Positions 35,720 through 47,527 of a DNA stretch of 64,000 nt are shown in pieces (position 1 is the first letter of the stretch; each line of letters opens with the position of its first letter). Under the pieces are notes generated by a model. It saw nothing but the letters and a program-made list of their open reading frames with translations, was not told the origin of the DNA and searched no databases. A program made the translations under genes and the position numbers. The DNA is from Phytoseiulus persimilis (lineage: Eukaryota; Arthropoda; Arachnida; Mesostigmata; Phytoseiidae): positions 14,896,211 to 14,960,210 of the forward strand of contig CM075104.1 of NCBI GenBank assembly GCA_037576195.1. The letters are read 5' to 3'.

Positions 35720-37390
35720 GAGATGTCGAAGCGCACGGAACGTTCCACAAAATGACCAATATTGAGGAAAGCGCAATCCTGTCTCGGGAGTTCGAACAAT
35801 TCTCATTTCACGCAGCTGGGGATCGTAAAGGATGGAGAACCATGGTACTTCTCGGACAGACGCGCTCTCGAATTTTGAGAATTTCACTAGAAGATTGATA
35901 TACTGCCGGTGCGCTGACCTGACGAACGTCTTGTTCCATCCGCATGGATCTGTTGGCCGAAAACTGAGTGACGGGGACAGAAAACACAAACAAGCCAACA
36001 CAGAAGATTAGTCCTGCATGGCGAGTGCTCTCAACTGAGTCCGCGAAGCATAATATTCGACTCTATCCATGGAACGTGTGTGAAAGAGCGATAATCATTG
36101 AGGTTTACAGCCATGGGTCCTGACTCCGGACTCCTGAGGCCGCCGGACAGTTCACTCATTTTATTGAACTGTCACAGATTATACCTCGTAATATGCGTTG
36201 GTGTCCTTTGATCGTTCGAAAAAACGGACAGTTTCCTAGACCTCGACAGCCATGATCTCTCCGAGGAAGATGTTCTCTCCCTGAGTCCGTCAGTAAACGA
36301 TACCTCGCATCATGCTGATCTGAAGAGGAGGTCAGAATCGAGCTGAATAGAGAGTTATCTCCTGATGTTTAGCTTCAGAATGTCGTGTCGTCTATTCGTT
36401 GGGATGTTGCAGGAGACTGCATAACGGGAGAGTCGTGAGTCTTCCCAGGACATAGTCGAGAGGCACGAAAAATCTGGCTCATTCGCGGAGTTCTGCTCGA
36501 AACGAGCGGGGAAGTCTGCCCTTATCCCGGACTTGATCGAGAGTAGAATGGTTGGCTGTTCATTCATGGATTTCGACCGTGATTCAAGAGGCACGAAGAA
36601 TTCCGAAATCTCAAAAAAATACCGATACTGCTTCGAATTGACTTTGGAGCTCGGCGTTTTGAGCAAGAGCCTCCAAGGCCAATATGTCGGCCGCCAATAT
36701 GTCTCCAGAACCCATAAATTCTCAATCGAATATTGGTCATTCCCATTTCCTTCCCACTGTATCCGATCCGTCAACTCGACATCCTCTGAATAAATCCGTA
36801 ATTCTGGGGGAGAACATACGAAGTCAAAACACTCTCTCTGGCTTATTCCTCCCCCTCCCATTGAGCTCTCAGGTACTCAACGATTTCCGTCGATCGCGAA
36901 GAAAACGGATATTTTCCCTGAAAACCTCAAGAGCGAACTAAGCGAACGGAGAAGGATATTTCGCACCTTACCGATCATCTGGGATTCTGAGGAGGCCTTC
37001 GGAAAGTAGAATTGAGAGCGATTGGCTGAGGCGGTGACTTTCATTCGGCTGAGTTATGGTTGAAGAATGCCTGCTCGATCGTCGCAGACCCGCACACCTG
37101 CAACCGGAGCCCAGTCTCCCCAGAACGCACGAACAAATATGCACGGGGCTCTTCGACTCCAGTGCGTTTCGCCTTTTCCGACGCTCTCCCAAGACTTCCA
37201 ACGATTTCCCTATGACCATCAGCGACGACCTGCTAGACATGTGGCTATTCCGTTCGTTGTGTGACCTGCGACCGGGCTTTGCTCTCTCTTTGCGATCATG
37301 CTATACTCCTGCTGTTCTTCTGTCAGTGTACAGGCTCGTTTCTCTTGATTTCCGTTTGCTCAAACAACGAGGCGAATCCTGGTGCGTGAA
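35720..37390. other. Intergenic with unresolved exon candidates
   Basis: A hydrophobic open stretch on the minus strand near 35900-36000 could be the 5' exon of the candidate at 35159-35704. Nothing else recognised. Confidence 0.35.
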
Positions 37391-37396
37391 CAGATG

Positions 37397-37404
37397 TATA
37401 TAAA
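37397..37404 (+). promoter_or_regulatory. TATA box (TATATAAA)
   Basis: A textbook TATATAAAGG about 240 bp before the ATG of the candidate gene at 37643. A short upstream frame (ATG at 37438, 24 codons) follows it, so transcription starting near 37430 would give a leader with one small upstream ORF. Confidence 0.55.
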
Positions 37405-37642
37405 GGTTCGACAACAAAGAGCGAGCGACCAGCGGTCATGGATCGAAACTTTGTCACTGAAATACGCTCTGACATCACATTGAGCACACAAGGCTCATTC
37501 CGTCGCTCAGAGTAGGCTTTTGCGCGTCCAATTTACAGTGTTCTCATACTGCGTCACCTCGCAGCAATCGACACCCTCCGTGGAGTTCGTCGTGTCGTCT
37601 GTCACTCTCTCTCGGCAATCTCTCAATTCACACCCTTCGTCC

Positions 37643-37935
37643 ATGAACTTTTTCATTCGTTTCTCGGACTGTTTGAGAGCTTGTGCAGGCCGCTCCTGGA
37701 ATGAGACGGAGAGGAGAATCGTCGCAAGAAGTCGTGAGTGCAGGCCAGTTTTAACGTAAGATTTCGAACCGAGAACGTGTTTCCTTCATAAGTCAGGCAT
37801 CGGAGAATGCTCACATTCGTCCTTACAACAGGTACAAACCTCCTGAAATACATGAAGCAGCGCATTCGTCCATCTGGCGTCCAACAAACTCTGGAATCAT
37901 TCGGCGAGAAGCTCGACGTCGCCGATGATAATGAA
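37643..37935 (+). CDS. Candidate spliced gene, first two coding exons, unrecognised product
   Basis: Exon 1, 37643-37733, starts MNFFIRFSDCLRACAGR and ends at GTGAGT in phase 1. Exon 2, 37832-37935, follows a strong acceptor (TTCGTCCTTACAACAG) and reads TNLLKYMKQRIRPSGVQQ.. to ..KLDVADDNE, ending at GTATGA in phase 0. Exon 2 has convincing coding character and the phases match exactly. A third exon could begin after GTTTCAG near 38180 with a frame open to 38552 (ASTFFESLLGSHARFHC), but this is unsettled. No family recognised. Confidence 0.42.
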
Positions 37936-38552
37936 GTATGATGCACCCGATACGAATCGCGGATTCCCCTACCTTTCCAATCTGATTCATCATCAACTTC
38001 GTAATTATCCATGCAGCCGATGCTCAGTACGGTACGAGAAAAACTTAAGGTCACTCCCGAGGGTGGAACAGAACTCACGCTCAACTCTAGTTAGCGCAAC
38101 ACACATGGTTGTGTCTTGGAAAGATCACCTGAGTGCTACCGATGAAATCGAGGCCATCTCCAACACATGGTGTGAAGTTTCAGTCCTCGGGAGCACGTAA
38201 TACGCGAACGAGGGCCTCCACTTTCTTTGAGTCACTGCTCGGCTCCCATGCGAGGTTTCACTGCCCCGGAAACTACTATCTTTGTTCAAGTTCAGCTGAT
38301 CGAGATGTGCTTGGTCCGGAGGAGAAATCCAGATCTGCTTGCTGTGGATGGCGGTTTGCGGTCCTGAAACCTCTTTCCCTGGTTGTGGCCCTTGACCGTG
38401 ATCAGCGATACCGGAAACCCCAGATTGGAAGAGTCGATTTGTTGAGATGTCGATTCCGCAGTCAACGGATTTTTCACCTCATCGTACGAAATGATTTGTG
38501 GCAACTCATCAGGTTAGATTCAAAACCCGATTCTGATGTTTGTCTGGCCTGA

Positions 38553-39290
38553 TTCTTGTCGATACAACCACCGAGACGAGTTCAATGAAAGAGTATGACG
38601 CCGCCCCCGGCCGTATTCGGACAACGAGGGGGAAACATAGATTGTTTGAGTCGCGATATCTCGAATCACGACGAATCGCAAGTTTCACACCGATAGTGCA
38701 TGCTATGCGCCCTTGGGCAGCTTATCAGCTACAATCGGAAACAATCCCGTGATCAGCTCCGACTCAGCTATGAACGATGTTCCCGAACGGAGCCATTAGA
38801 TGAATATTCACGCGTGAGAGTCTCCTTGTATCGAGATTTTCGACGGCGAAGCTGCGGCGGCTTGTTTCCTAGAAGGCAATCATAGCTTGATGTTCCGCAA
38901 CTATCTAGGCTCCTCAGTGGATGATAACCTCAAGTTTGCGGAAAATCCGAGAACGAACAAGAATTGGGCATCACCCGCCCCAGCGATCGCGCTGATCGGC
39001 ACAGTTTGATATCAAGGGGTTGCGAGGAGAAAGTCGATTTCGATAATGCGGGCAATCGCGGGTCAGAATGCATGGCACGGGTTTCATGGTGTGAGCAGCC
39101 CCGTGAAAATTGCGATAACAAATCGACCAAAGTTCCGTTTGCGTCGGACTTTCGCGGGAATCCTCGGAATCATCCTCCCTCTTTAGCTTGTGGCACTATC
39201 TACTCGAAGAAAGTTATCCGAGTGTTCGCTCAGGCTATCAAGATTGGGAGACTCTCCAAAGAAACTCCCTTTCTCAAGTCGAGCCGATTC
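38553..39290. other. Intergenic before innexin D
   Basis: No gene supported. Near the 3' end, a CTCTTAAAAG element at about 39293-39302 with a CCAGTG about 20 bp later may be the innexin D core promoter. Confidence 0.4.
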
Positions 39291-39379
39291 AACCTCTTAA
39301 AAGATATGCTGAAAGTTACCAGTGAGTATGTGTTGCAATTGCTTCTGTCCTCGAGATCTTCATCCAGAGCTCTGCCGAG

Positions 39380-40486
39380 ATGGACAAGATCTTCAGTGGT
39401 CTGAAGAGCTTCATCAAGCTCGACAAGCTCTCGATCGACAACCACGTCTTCCGACTACATTACAGAGTTACAGTGGCCCTCCTGATGGGCTTCTCGATCT
39501 TGGTCACTTCGAAGCAGTACATTGGAGACCCCATCGATTGCATCTCTTCGGACTCAGTGCCCACGAAAATCCTCGACAGCTTCTGTTGGATACATTCCAC
39601 CTTCAGTGTGAAGCAAGCTTGGCATAAGGAGGTGGGCCGGGAAGTACCGTACCCCGGCGTGGACAATTACACGCCTGGAGAGGGAAGAGTGTACCATGCC
39701 TATTATCAGTGGGTGTGCTTTGTGCTCTTCTTCCAAGCCGCACTGTTCTACTTGCCACGCTATCTGTGGAAAGCCGCCGAGGGTCGGAAAATCAGCTCCT
39801 TGGTGATGGGCCTGTCGGACCCGGTGAAGGACGATGCGAGCAGGAAAGCCAGCATCAGCATTCTGTGCCGTTATTTCCGAGAAAACAGAGGCTATCACAA
39901 GGCCTACGTTTTCTATTTCTTCTCGTGCGAATTAATGAACCTCGTTAACGTCGTCGGGCAGATATTTCTCGTTAACGAGTTCCTCGGCGGAGAATTCTGG
40001 ACGTATGGCTTGAAAGTGTTCCACTTCATCGGATGGGATCCGGCGGTTCGCTTTGATCCCATGATCCAGGTGTTCCCTCGTCTCACCAAATGTAACTTCC
40101 ACATGTACGGATCCTCAGGAGATGTTCAAAAGTACGATACGATGTGTATCCTGCCTATCAACATCATCAACGAGAAGATCTACTTTTTCATGTGGTTCTG
40201 GTTCCTGATTCTGGCTTGTGTGTCCACCTTCATGGTTGTGTACCGTCTCGTGATCATTTTCTTCAAGCCTGCAAGATTCCATGTTCTCGCTGCTCGCGCT
40301 CGCCTAGCCGAAACCAGGGACCTCTACTACATTTGTTCCATGTGTGATATCGGGGATTGGTTCCTGTTGAGTTTGCTATCCAAAAACCTCGACTCTGTGG
40401 CGTACAGGATATTCGCCCGGCAGCTTTGTGAAGAGTTTGGAGGAAGCGTCAAGGACTCTGAGCCGTTTGACGAAACAATCGTTTAA
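39380..40486 (+). CDS. Innexin D, single exon, C-terminal PDZ ligand
   Basis: A 368-residue innexin of the MDxIFxGLKxFIKL subgroup shared with E and F. First-loop cysteines in IGDPIDC and SFCWI, YYQWV in TM2, second-loop KCNFHMYGSSGDVQ and MCILPINIINEK, and FMWFWF in TM4. By eye it is about 80% identical to F. The last four residues, ETIV, match a class I PDZ-domain ligand (S/T-x-V), which E and F lack. It differs from E and F at GWDPAVRF, where they have EWDP. Intronless; AATAAA about 115 bp past the stop. Confidence 0.97.
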   Translation: MDKIFSGLKSFIKLDKLSIDNHVFRLHYRVTVALLMGFSILVTSKQYIGDPIDCISSDSVPTKILDSFCWIHSTFSVKQAWHKEVGREVPYPGVDNYTPGEGRVYHAYYQWVCFVLFFQAALFYLPRYLWKAAEGRKISSLVMGLSDPVKDDASRKASISILCRYFRENRGYHKAYVFYFFSCELMNLVNVVGQIFLVNEFLGGEFWTYGLKVFHFIGWDPAVRFDPMIQVFPRLTKCNFHMYGSSGDVQKYDTMCILPINIINEKIYFFMWFWFLILACVSTFMVVYRLVIIFFKPARFHVLAARARLAETRDLYYICSMCDIGDWFLLSLLSKNLDSVAYRIFARQLCEEFGGSVKDSEPFDETIV

Positions 40487-40601
40487 CTTATTCGCGGGAA
40501 CTCCGTCGTCTGCGAGTGCGTCGAGAGTAGTAAAACTCTCGAAAATGAGTATTGTCCAACTGTTTGATTGTGAGTCATTTGTTTTGGTAGAAGGAAACGA
40601 T

Positions 40602-40607
40602 AATAAA
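40602..40607 (+). terminator. Poly(A) signal of innexin D
   Basis: AATAAA about 115 bp past the innexin D stop codon. Confidence 0.6.
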
Positions 40608-40609
40608 GT

Positions 40610-43600
40610 CCGCTCTCGCAGGCATTGATACTGCGGAGCCTTGGAACGTTACCACATTGGGGGCTGATTGGAGCACGACAAAACCTGCAGAGTGTCCATC
40701 AAAGCTTGACGCAGGCGGAACTTTCAGCATTTAGAGGCCATCGACGGGGACTCGATTCCAGCCCCTGGGAGAGGCAAAGCACGCTGAACCTCGCCGGGCA
40801 TCCCGCACTTGTCAAACTTTGGATTCCCTGTGTCCTGTCCAAGTCTTCAACATGTGGAGCGCCACACCACAACTCCATTGGTGGAAGATTTGGTCCTTCA
40901 TTATTATTCCAACTGAATCAGTCTCGAGCCAAAATTTCACCTGAATCGTTGGATTCCCGTTGAAACACAGCGCCCGAGCCGGAGCCGATGCCAAATTTGA
41001 CTCGACAACCACGCCAACGCCTCATCAGACCGCATTGATCGAATTTCAGATTCTGGTCTACGGAAAGATCACAGAGAGCATAAGATGACCGGGTCTGAAC
41101 AGATCCTGGAATCGAAAATATTACTCTCTTCTGTGTAGTTGAGCCGAGCGAACGGATAGGTTGCTCAGAGGACGTGGAAGTTGTTTTCCGTGTGGTAGCT
41201 CGCAATGGCTCCAGATTCCTTCGAAACCCCACGAGTTGAGCCTGGGTCCGGAGAAACACTGGGGTAGCCAGTGCTCCCCCATCCCTGACCATGTATTGTG
41301 ACCGGGATGATCTCTGGTTCTTCTGAGGTCCTCATAAATGGGCAACCGTTCAGATTTACTGATGAGACTTTTTGACTGTCGATGACTCCCAAGGCTGTAT
41401 AGGGTTCGAATCCATCATCTATACCCGAGGATTCCCCCGCATCGTGTTGAGAAGACGGAGAGCTTACGCATCCGAATTCACTTCCGTTGATAGATTGAGC
41501 CGTTCGAATTCTTGTTAAGAAATCCAAGGAGATATCAAGGGAAATTCGAAAGAGCTCAAACCCGGTGACAGAACGGGAATGTGCCGCCTGGGTCCTCGGA
41601 GAGAACTGAAAATAAGGTGAAATCAGGCGATTCTCAGACACCAAATTCTGCCGGATTGACGTCCTCCAGCTTTCTGACGTGTGTCGCGACTCTTCGATTC
41701 TTGAGGAGGATTACTTCATGACGACTAGGGAGAGAAGGGAAAATCTCTGGGAGGCACATACGTTCCTTGCCACATAGCCATGCGTGCTCCGGAAGATTTG
41801 GAACTGGGGAGCGTTTTCACCACTCGAGGCGGGCTGTTCCATGGAAGAGGAATTCCGCGAGAATAGCATTGCGCGATTGACGATTGCAGAACTGAATGTC
41901 GCAACCAGATTCTCACAAACTGCAAGAAAACTACCGTAACTTATGATCTAAGACCTCTTGTTGGATTTCCATGATATCTGCTCCATCGTTGATGTTCGAG
42001 GACGTCCTCCGTAGCAGGGAGATGTGAAGGTCCGAGCAGTGAGCACGAAGTTTAATATCATGATGAGGATCTAGTGCTCTGTAATCACGGAAGAGAGTGT
42101 CATGAATTTATTGGAATCATTCCCGGAAAACCAACAACCCCCGGCGGGAGGCCCAAGCTCATCAAGCTTGAATCCGTTCAGCTCTCCCGTAACGTCACTC
42201 GCAAGGCGTCATTCCGACTTCTACTAGAATCCGCTCATGCGTCATTGATCAATCTAAAAACTTGGATGTATCATATTTTGATCCCCGACGAAGGGAGGTA
42301 GCAAGCAAGCGATGGGAGGGCCGCTGTTAGTCGACGAGTGCCAACGGATGCAAGCTCTCTTCTATGAGCGTAGTTTTTGCTGATGCATTGCTGGAAGCTC
42401 CTCGTCTAGCCGAGCCTGGTCTGGTCTCCCTTCGGGGACAACACGTCCCCACCTGAACCAACCCCTCCACCACCACCACCCCTGCTGCCGCCGCCGAAAA
42501 CACAGCGACCACCACCGAACGAGCTGAGCGTTTCTCGAGCCGACTCAGCTCAGTCTGGGCCTCCGTCTGGCGTGCGAGTGTGTATGACTGACTGAGAGCA
42601 CGAGTCACCCCCTGAGCTTGTCCCAGAGTAACTGCTGCAGCTTCTGTTCTCCTCTAATTCACTATCGTTTGCTAGAATTCGTCTGAGAGTCGGTCTTGTT
42701 TGGTTAGCGTTTATGCTGAAAACGAACAAGAGGAATCGATACCACGTGAAATTCTCGAAGGCTTCTTTGCAATGTGGGAATGATCAGAAAACTGGGATGT
42801 TTCCAATTAGGCGTACGCTGGTCAACGCCTGATTCAAATCTGATCGCTGGTTTCTTTGATGATGATTTGCCGCCAGACTCTTTTCTGAAACACTGGTGAC
42901 GGTCTTTTGTTTCGACTGCCGTCGATAAGAATGTCTCCTTTTATTTCAAGCCCGTTTTCAAGATGAGCCGAAGCCGCACGCTATGAGGCGCCGTTGATCC
43001 TGGTATGCGTTCAAACTCGTAACCGTGAGTCTTGAGTTTCCCGGGATCTGATATCAATTTGTTCGAGACGAACGAAGTCCTCTAAAGAGATATACGATCA
43101 TAGAGAGTCGATCACGGAGGCTTTCACGCTCTCGCAGTGATCGACTTTCGATATTCCGGTGCGGGAACATGTGCACGTGTTTGATTCGATTCGATCATCC
43201 ACAACATGAGCGTTCACGGGCAACATGGTGTGAGCTCTGCTGAGTTCCGCACTGAAGTTTTTCTCCGGGCAGCGGCTTCCGAGCTCTGTGTGTATTAGAG
43301 TTTCCCCGAACGCTCATTTTAGTTTTTCGACCTCAAATGAATCAGTCATACGCGAACGGGAACTCGGGCCATTTCCATGTATCAGGAACCGATTTGGAAT
43401 CCTGAAACGCCGTTGCATTGGGCTCAAGCATTCACGGCGGCCTCTAACCCGTTCCGGAACTAAACGTTTTCCTCTCCGCCCTAAGAGTCTTGCTACAATG
43501 TACCCTAAACAGAAATTAGCGGTTGTTGAAGGGTATTTCCACGACGGAGCGAACTCCTGAATCCGGAGAAATATACTCCTTTCGATTTGCGTTGGCTCCG

Positions 43601-43849
43601 CGCGAACTAGCAACCAAAGGAATTGGAGCTACGAAAGGATATCAGAAGAAAGGAAGGGAGAAAACGTCCTAATGTTGAGCTACCGGAAATTGTCCGAGCT
43701 CTGTCGCGCTCCCGATCTGCTGAGAGCAGTATATTCACAGAAAATCCTCGTGATTAAAACAAGCAGTCTGAAAATTCGCTGAAAACTAAACTTTTTTCAG
43801 ATTTTTCTTTCAAAAACTGCATCATATGGGATCTCCATCTGCCGAGTTC
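40610..43849. other. Intergenic, innexin D to innexin E
   Basis: No gene supported. A CCACCACCACCACC tract lies near 42467. A GGTTCGAATCC at about 41402 resembles a tRNA B box, but no cloverleaf forms. Confidence 0.45.
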
Positions 43850-43850
43850 G

Positions 43851-43930
43851 TTACCTGATGAGTGCGTTATCTGACAAGTTTGTTATCTGATTAGTTCCAT
43901 ATCTGACAGAGTCGTTATCTGATGCGGTTT
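43851..43930. repeat. 16-bp tandem repeat, five units, of GATA-type sites
   Basis: Units start at 43851, 43867, 43883, 43899 and 43915, exactly 16 bp apart, with the core GTTATCTGA. TTATCT is the reverse complement of AGATAA, the GATA-factor site; three units are exact, one keeps ATATCT and the first has TTACCT. The array lies about 790 bp upstream of the innexin E start. Confidence 0.75.
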
Positions 43931-43934
43931 TTCG

Positions 43935-44716
43935 AGAGAAAAAAAAAGTTTCCTCATGCTCGGGATTTTGATGTATATCTGAGAACTGAGGGGAGTTGAC
44001 CCGCCCGTAGACAACCACGGAGATTTTCCCGCGATTCGATCGAGCTTGAGGGATTCCTATGAGCGATGATTCCTCTGACTCGGACCTTTGAGCGAACGGC
44101 TTCAAAGCGCGGTGTCGCGGCTTTCCCCCGTGAATGGACGGCTTTCCGAATGTTTCAGAATGGGGTCGGGAATGTTTGGAAGTCGGCGATGATCCAAGCT
44201 GTGGCTTTTGGATTCCCAATCCCGATTCGCGTTAAGGGTTGGAATTCCGTTACCAGAGTGTTCCACCAGAGCTCATTGAAGTCCACCTGTGATCGGACAG
44301 CTCCTTGTCGACACCTTCCTCCGCAAGAGAAAGATCTAAGTGCCTCAGAATGTGATCGGGACGAGTAGCACAGGAATCCAGGTCTGGAAGCCTGTCCGAT
44401 CGAAAGCAGACATATCATGTGGTCAGGTCTGAAAATCGGCAGATCAATGAAGATGCCCTTTGGACTCCGATCGTCCCACGGAGTCTCAACTGGATCCTCC
44501 TTTCTCATGGAGCGCGCTGGCACATCTGTTCGCTGTAGACTCTAACTGCCAGAGTTTCCCCGAAACCTCGCCGAGTGGCCATGCCTGCCCTCGGGAACGC
44601 TCCTTGAAAGTTCGTATCGAGCACTGGAGTGCGAGTCGAGGAAGTGCCCGAGTTGATAAGTGCGGTGTGGGATCTCTTCCAGCCCGCGACGCTCTCACGG
44701 GAGAAATTGTGCAACA
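43935..44716. other. Upstream region of innexin E
   Basis: No gene or TATA box recognised; presumably holds the innexin E promoter and leader. Confidence 0.4.
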
Positions 44717-45799
44717 ATGGATAATATCTTCAACGGTCTCAAGGGCTTCATCAAGCTCAAGAAACTCTCGATAGACAACCCGGTCTTCAGACTACACTAC
44801 AAAGTCACGGCGGCTCTCCTGATCGCTTTCTCCATTCTAGTCACCTCAAGGCAATACATTGGGGATCCGATCGACTGCGTGGCCAAGGAGTCAGTCCCAA
44901 TGAAAATCCTGGACAACTTCTGCTGGATCCATTCCACCTTCAGTGTCAAGCATGCCTGGCGTAAGCAGGTCGGCAGCCAAATCCCATACCCTGGGATTGA
45001 CAAGTTCAGTCCAGGCGAAGACAGAGTTTACCATACGTACTATCAGTGGGTCTGCTTCGTCCTGTTCTTCCAAGCTGTTCTGTTCTACGTACCACGATAC
45101 CTATGGAAAGCTGCAGAAGGTCGCCGAGTCAGTTCGCTTGTCATGGATCTCTCGGACCCGATTGGCGACGAAAGCAAGCGTTGCAGCAATATCAACGCCC
45201 TGTGTCGCTACCTTCGTGAGAACAGGGGAAATCACAATGGTTACTTCTACCGCTTCTGCTTGTGCGAACTCCTCAATTTCATAAACGTAATCGGGCAGAT
45301 GTACATGGTGGACAGTTTCCTGGGTGGAGAATTCTCTACCTACGGCTCGAGAGTATTCCAGTACACTGAATGGGATCCCTCCGTCCGCTTCGATCCGATG
45401 ATTAAAGTATTCCCGCGGCTCACGAAGTGCACCTTTCACATGTATGGCTCGTCCGGTGACGTCCAGAAGTTCGATACGATGTGTATACTGCCCATAAACA
45501 TCATCAATGAGAAGATTTATGTCTTCATGTGGTTCTGGTTCCTCTTTCTAGCGTTTGTTTCCGGATTGATGGTCATTTATAGATCAGTGATCTTCTTCCA
45601 TCCACCATCGAGGTACCGCGTGCTCGCAGCTCGTGCTGGACTCGCTGAAACGGGAGATCTCTGCTCGATTTGTACCGAATGCGACCTGGGCGACTGGTTC
45701 GTGGTGAGCTTGCTCTCGGAGAATCTGGATCCCGTTGCGTACAGACTTTTCGTCTGCCAGCTTCGCGAACAACTTGAGGACAAGAAAGGCGTGGTTTAG
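44717..45799 (+). CDS. Innexin E, single exon
   Basis: A 360-residue innexin starting at the ATG at 44717 (MDNIFNGLKGFIKL, matching D and F; the frame is open further upstream, but that part is not conserved). First-loop cysteines in IGDPIDC and NFCWI; YYQWV; second-loop KCTFHMYGSSGDVQ and MCILPINIINEK; FMWFWF. The tail is the shortest of the D/E/F group and ends KKGVV. AATAAA begins eight bases after the stop codon, so the 3' untranslated region would be very short. A GATA-type repeat array lies about 790 bp upstream. Confidence 0.97.
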   Translation: MDNIFNGLKGFIKLKKLSIDNPVFRLHYKVTAALLIAFSILVTSRQYIGDPIDCVAKESVPMKILDNFCWIHSTFSVKHAWRKQVGSQIPYPGIDKFSPGEDRVYHTYYQWVCFVLFFQAVLFYVPRYLWKAAEGRRVSSLVMDLSDPIGDESKRCSNINALCRYLRENRGNHNGYFYRFCLCELLNFINVIGQMYMVDSFLGGEFSTYGSRVFQYTEWDPSVRFDPMIKVFPRLTKCTFHMYGSSGDVQKFDTMCILPINIINEKIYVFMWFWFLFLAFVSGLMVIYRSVIFFHPPSRYRVLAARAGLAETGDLCSICTECDLGDWFVVSLLSENLDPVAYRLFVCQLREQLEDKKGVV

Positions 45800-45806
45800 G
45801 CGCTCG

Positions 45807-45812
45807 AATAAA
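45807..45812 (+). terminator. Poly(A) signal of innexin E
   Basis: AATAAA eight bases after the stop codon of innexin E. Confidence 0.55.
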
Positions 45813-46280
45813 ACTCATCAGCTTCTTGGATCGCCCTTGCGACTCGTTATCATTGGACGAACAGTTATATCATAGCTATGCACTATTTCTATGTGAATGA
45901 TCTCCATTGGATCTTCAAGAGGAAGCTGTACTTTTCTCAACTCATGTTTGCATGAAGTCCTCTCCGAGGTTCACGTTGAATATTTTGCCTCTGCTCATCT
46001 CCTTCGAGCCGGTGTTCCAACAGAGGTGGGGTTACGAACCACCGATGGACCCAAACGCATTATCACGACGCTCTGGAACTTCATCACCGTGTCCACGGCA
46101 TTGGACTTCTCTGTGGCGGGTCACCGCGATGGTTCCGAGTAGGTAGTCAGTACGCGTGATTCTATTTCAAGGCTCCTGATTGCGCCCGTGGATCAACCCG
46201 TGTAAAAAAGTCACCCGACCTCGGGGCGGCATGGCATCATCGAAAATGATTGACACACACTTGATCAGCATCGAAGCAGC

Positions 46281-46563
46281 TCGATGGAAGTTTTGAATTT
46301 CGAAACGACGATTCTCTACCAGATGTTCCTTCCTGGGGACGCGCGCTCTTCGAATTGAGATCCACTGAGGAGAGTTCTTCACATCGATTCGCTGGCACAT
46401 CATGGTAACTTCGTGTCAGTGTAAGCCCCCGAGGAGAGCCGGAATTCCGTCTTCATATCATCGCCCCCGCCTGAGGACCGCTGGCACGTCACAAAGACCG
46501 TTGAGCTGCCAGTTGAACCGCCGCGATTTGTCCATGGAACTCTTCGGCGGAGGTCCCTTCCTC
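46281..46563. repeat. Non-coding duplicate block, copy 1 (partner at 47528-47827)
   Basis: Direct, diverged repeat of the innexin F upstream block. Shared anchors: TCGATGGAAGTTT, CTACCAGATGTTCCTT, GGTAACTTCGTGTCAGT against CGTAACTTCGTGTCAGT, and GTCCATGGAACTC. The GGCGCCCTCT motif of the partner is destroyed here. Confidence 0.75.
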
Positions 46564-46599
46564 GAACAAAATTCGTCAGTTTTTCGAACCGTCTTAACA

Positions 46600-47527
46600 G
46601 CGCGAATCATCCTAGCGAAGCGTTACATGATAGCTATGAGATGACTTGCCGTGGTTGGGATGGAATGGCGCTTCTCACGAAGAAGCGCAGGCTTCTCAAC
46701 TTGTATTCGAACGAGGTCCCAATCGAGATCCTGTGAGTCGCAGCCATTGGACGCTTGAGTTGACGCATCATCTCGGGAAATTCTGTCCATATCCATGCTA
46801 TGTAGGCGGAATTTCAGCAGAGCTAGGAATCTGGACCATCGATGAACTCGAACGCGTAATAAAGACGCGCCACAACTCCAATGCCAGTGAGAACAATAGA
46901 TTTCACTGTGGGGGGCCGTTGAAGCAGTTCGACCAGATTTCTGCTCAAGATCCTGTTCGCCTCGGACATGCTATCGGCTGTTGGATCATATTCCGATCGG
47001 AAACCAACTCAAGGGGAGATGTTTGAACAGATTTCTTGCTTCCTCCGCTTGGGACTTGGGACGACGGCTTTGCCGCCATCTGGCTCGAAGGCGCCCTCTG
47101 GTTTAGGGCGGGCAAATCTGCATTTTCGCTTCGTTGGTCACTCCAAGGCTGAGCCGACTTCATGATTTACGCGAGCCCAGGAAGGTCGTTCAGCCGGACT
47201 TCGGCCAGTCACCTCTCGGAGTACTACAGTCACCTGTCTACTCGAAACGACCTCAGTGTTTCCTTGTAGCGAGGCCTAAGATTCGCACGAGAACCAAGCC
47301 AAGCCAAATCCCTGGCGTCGCCTCCCGGACCCCTGGGATAGTACCGACAACACCATTGAGTAGCCAGTATGCTCCACTGCGGGTCAAGGTCTCGTGTTGC
47401 GCAATCCACGCATGAATGAACGTGCGTCGACGCCAGGAGGGCATGACAGCCTCATCGAGATCGATGGCTTTTGCGTTCACACGACGGAATCGCTTGTCTT
47501 AAGCACGCATTCCGCGTCTTAAGCGTC
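46600..47527. other. Intergenic between the duplicate blocks
   Basis: No gene supported. Contains one exact GGCGCCCTCT at 47090. Confidence 0.4.
47090..47099 (+). promoter_or_regulatory. GGCGCCCTCT motif (CTCF-like core), copy 5
   Basis: Exact match followed by GG, i.e. GGCGCCCTCTGG, the closest of the set to the vertebrate CTCF consensus. Confidence 0.5.

Noticed and set aside
41395-41425. GGTTCGAATCC resembling a tRNA B box
   Set aside because: The T-arm stem does not pair and no A box or acceptor stem is found at the right distance.
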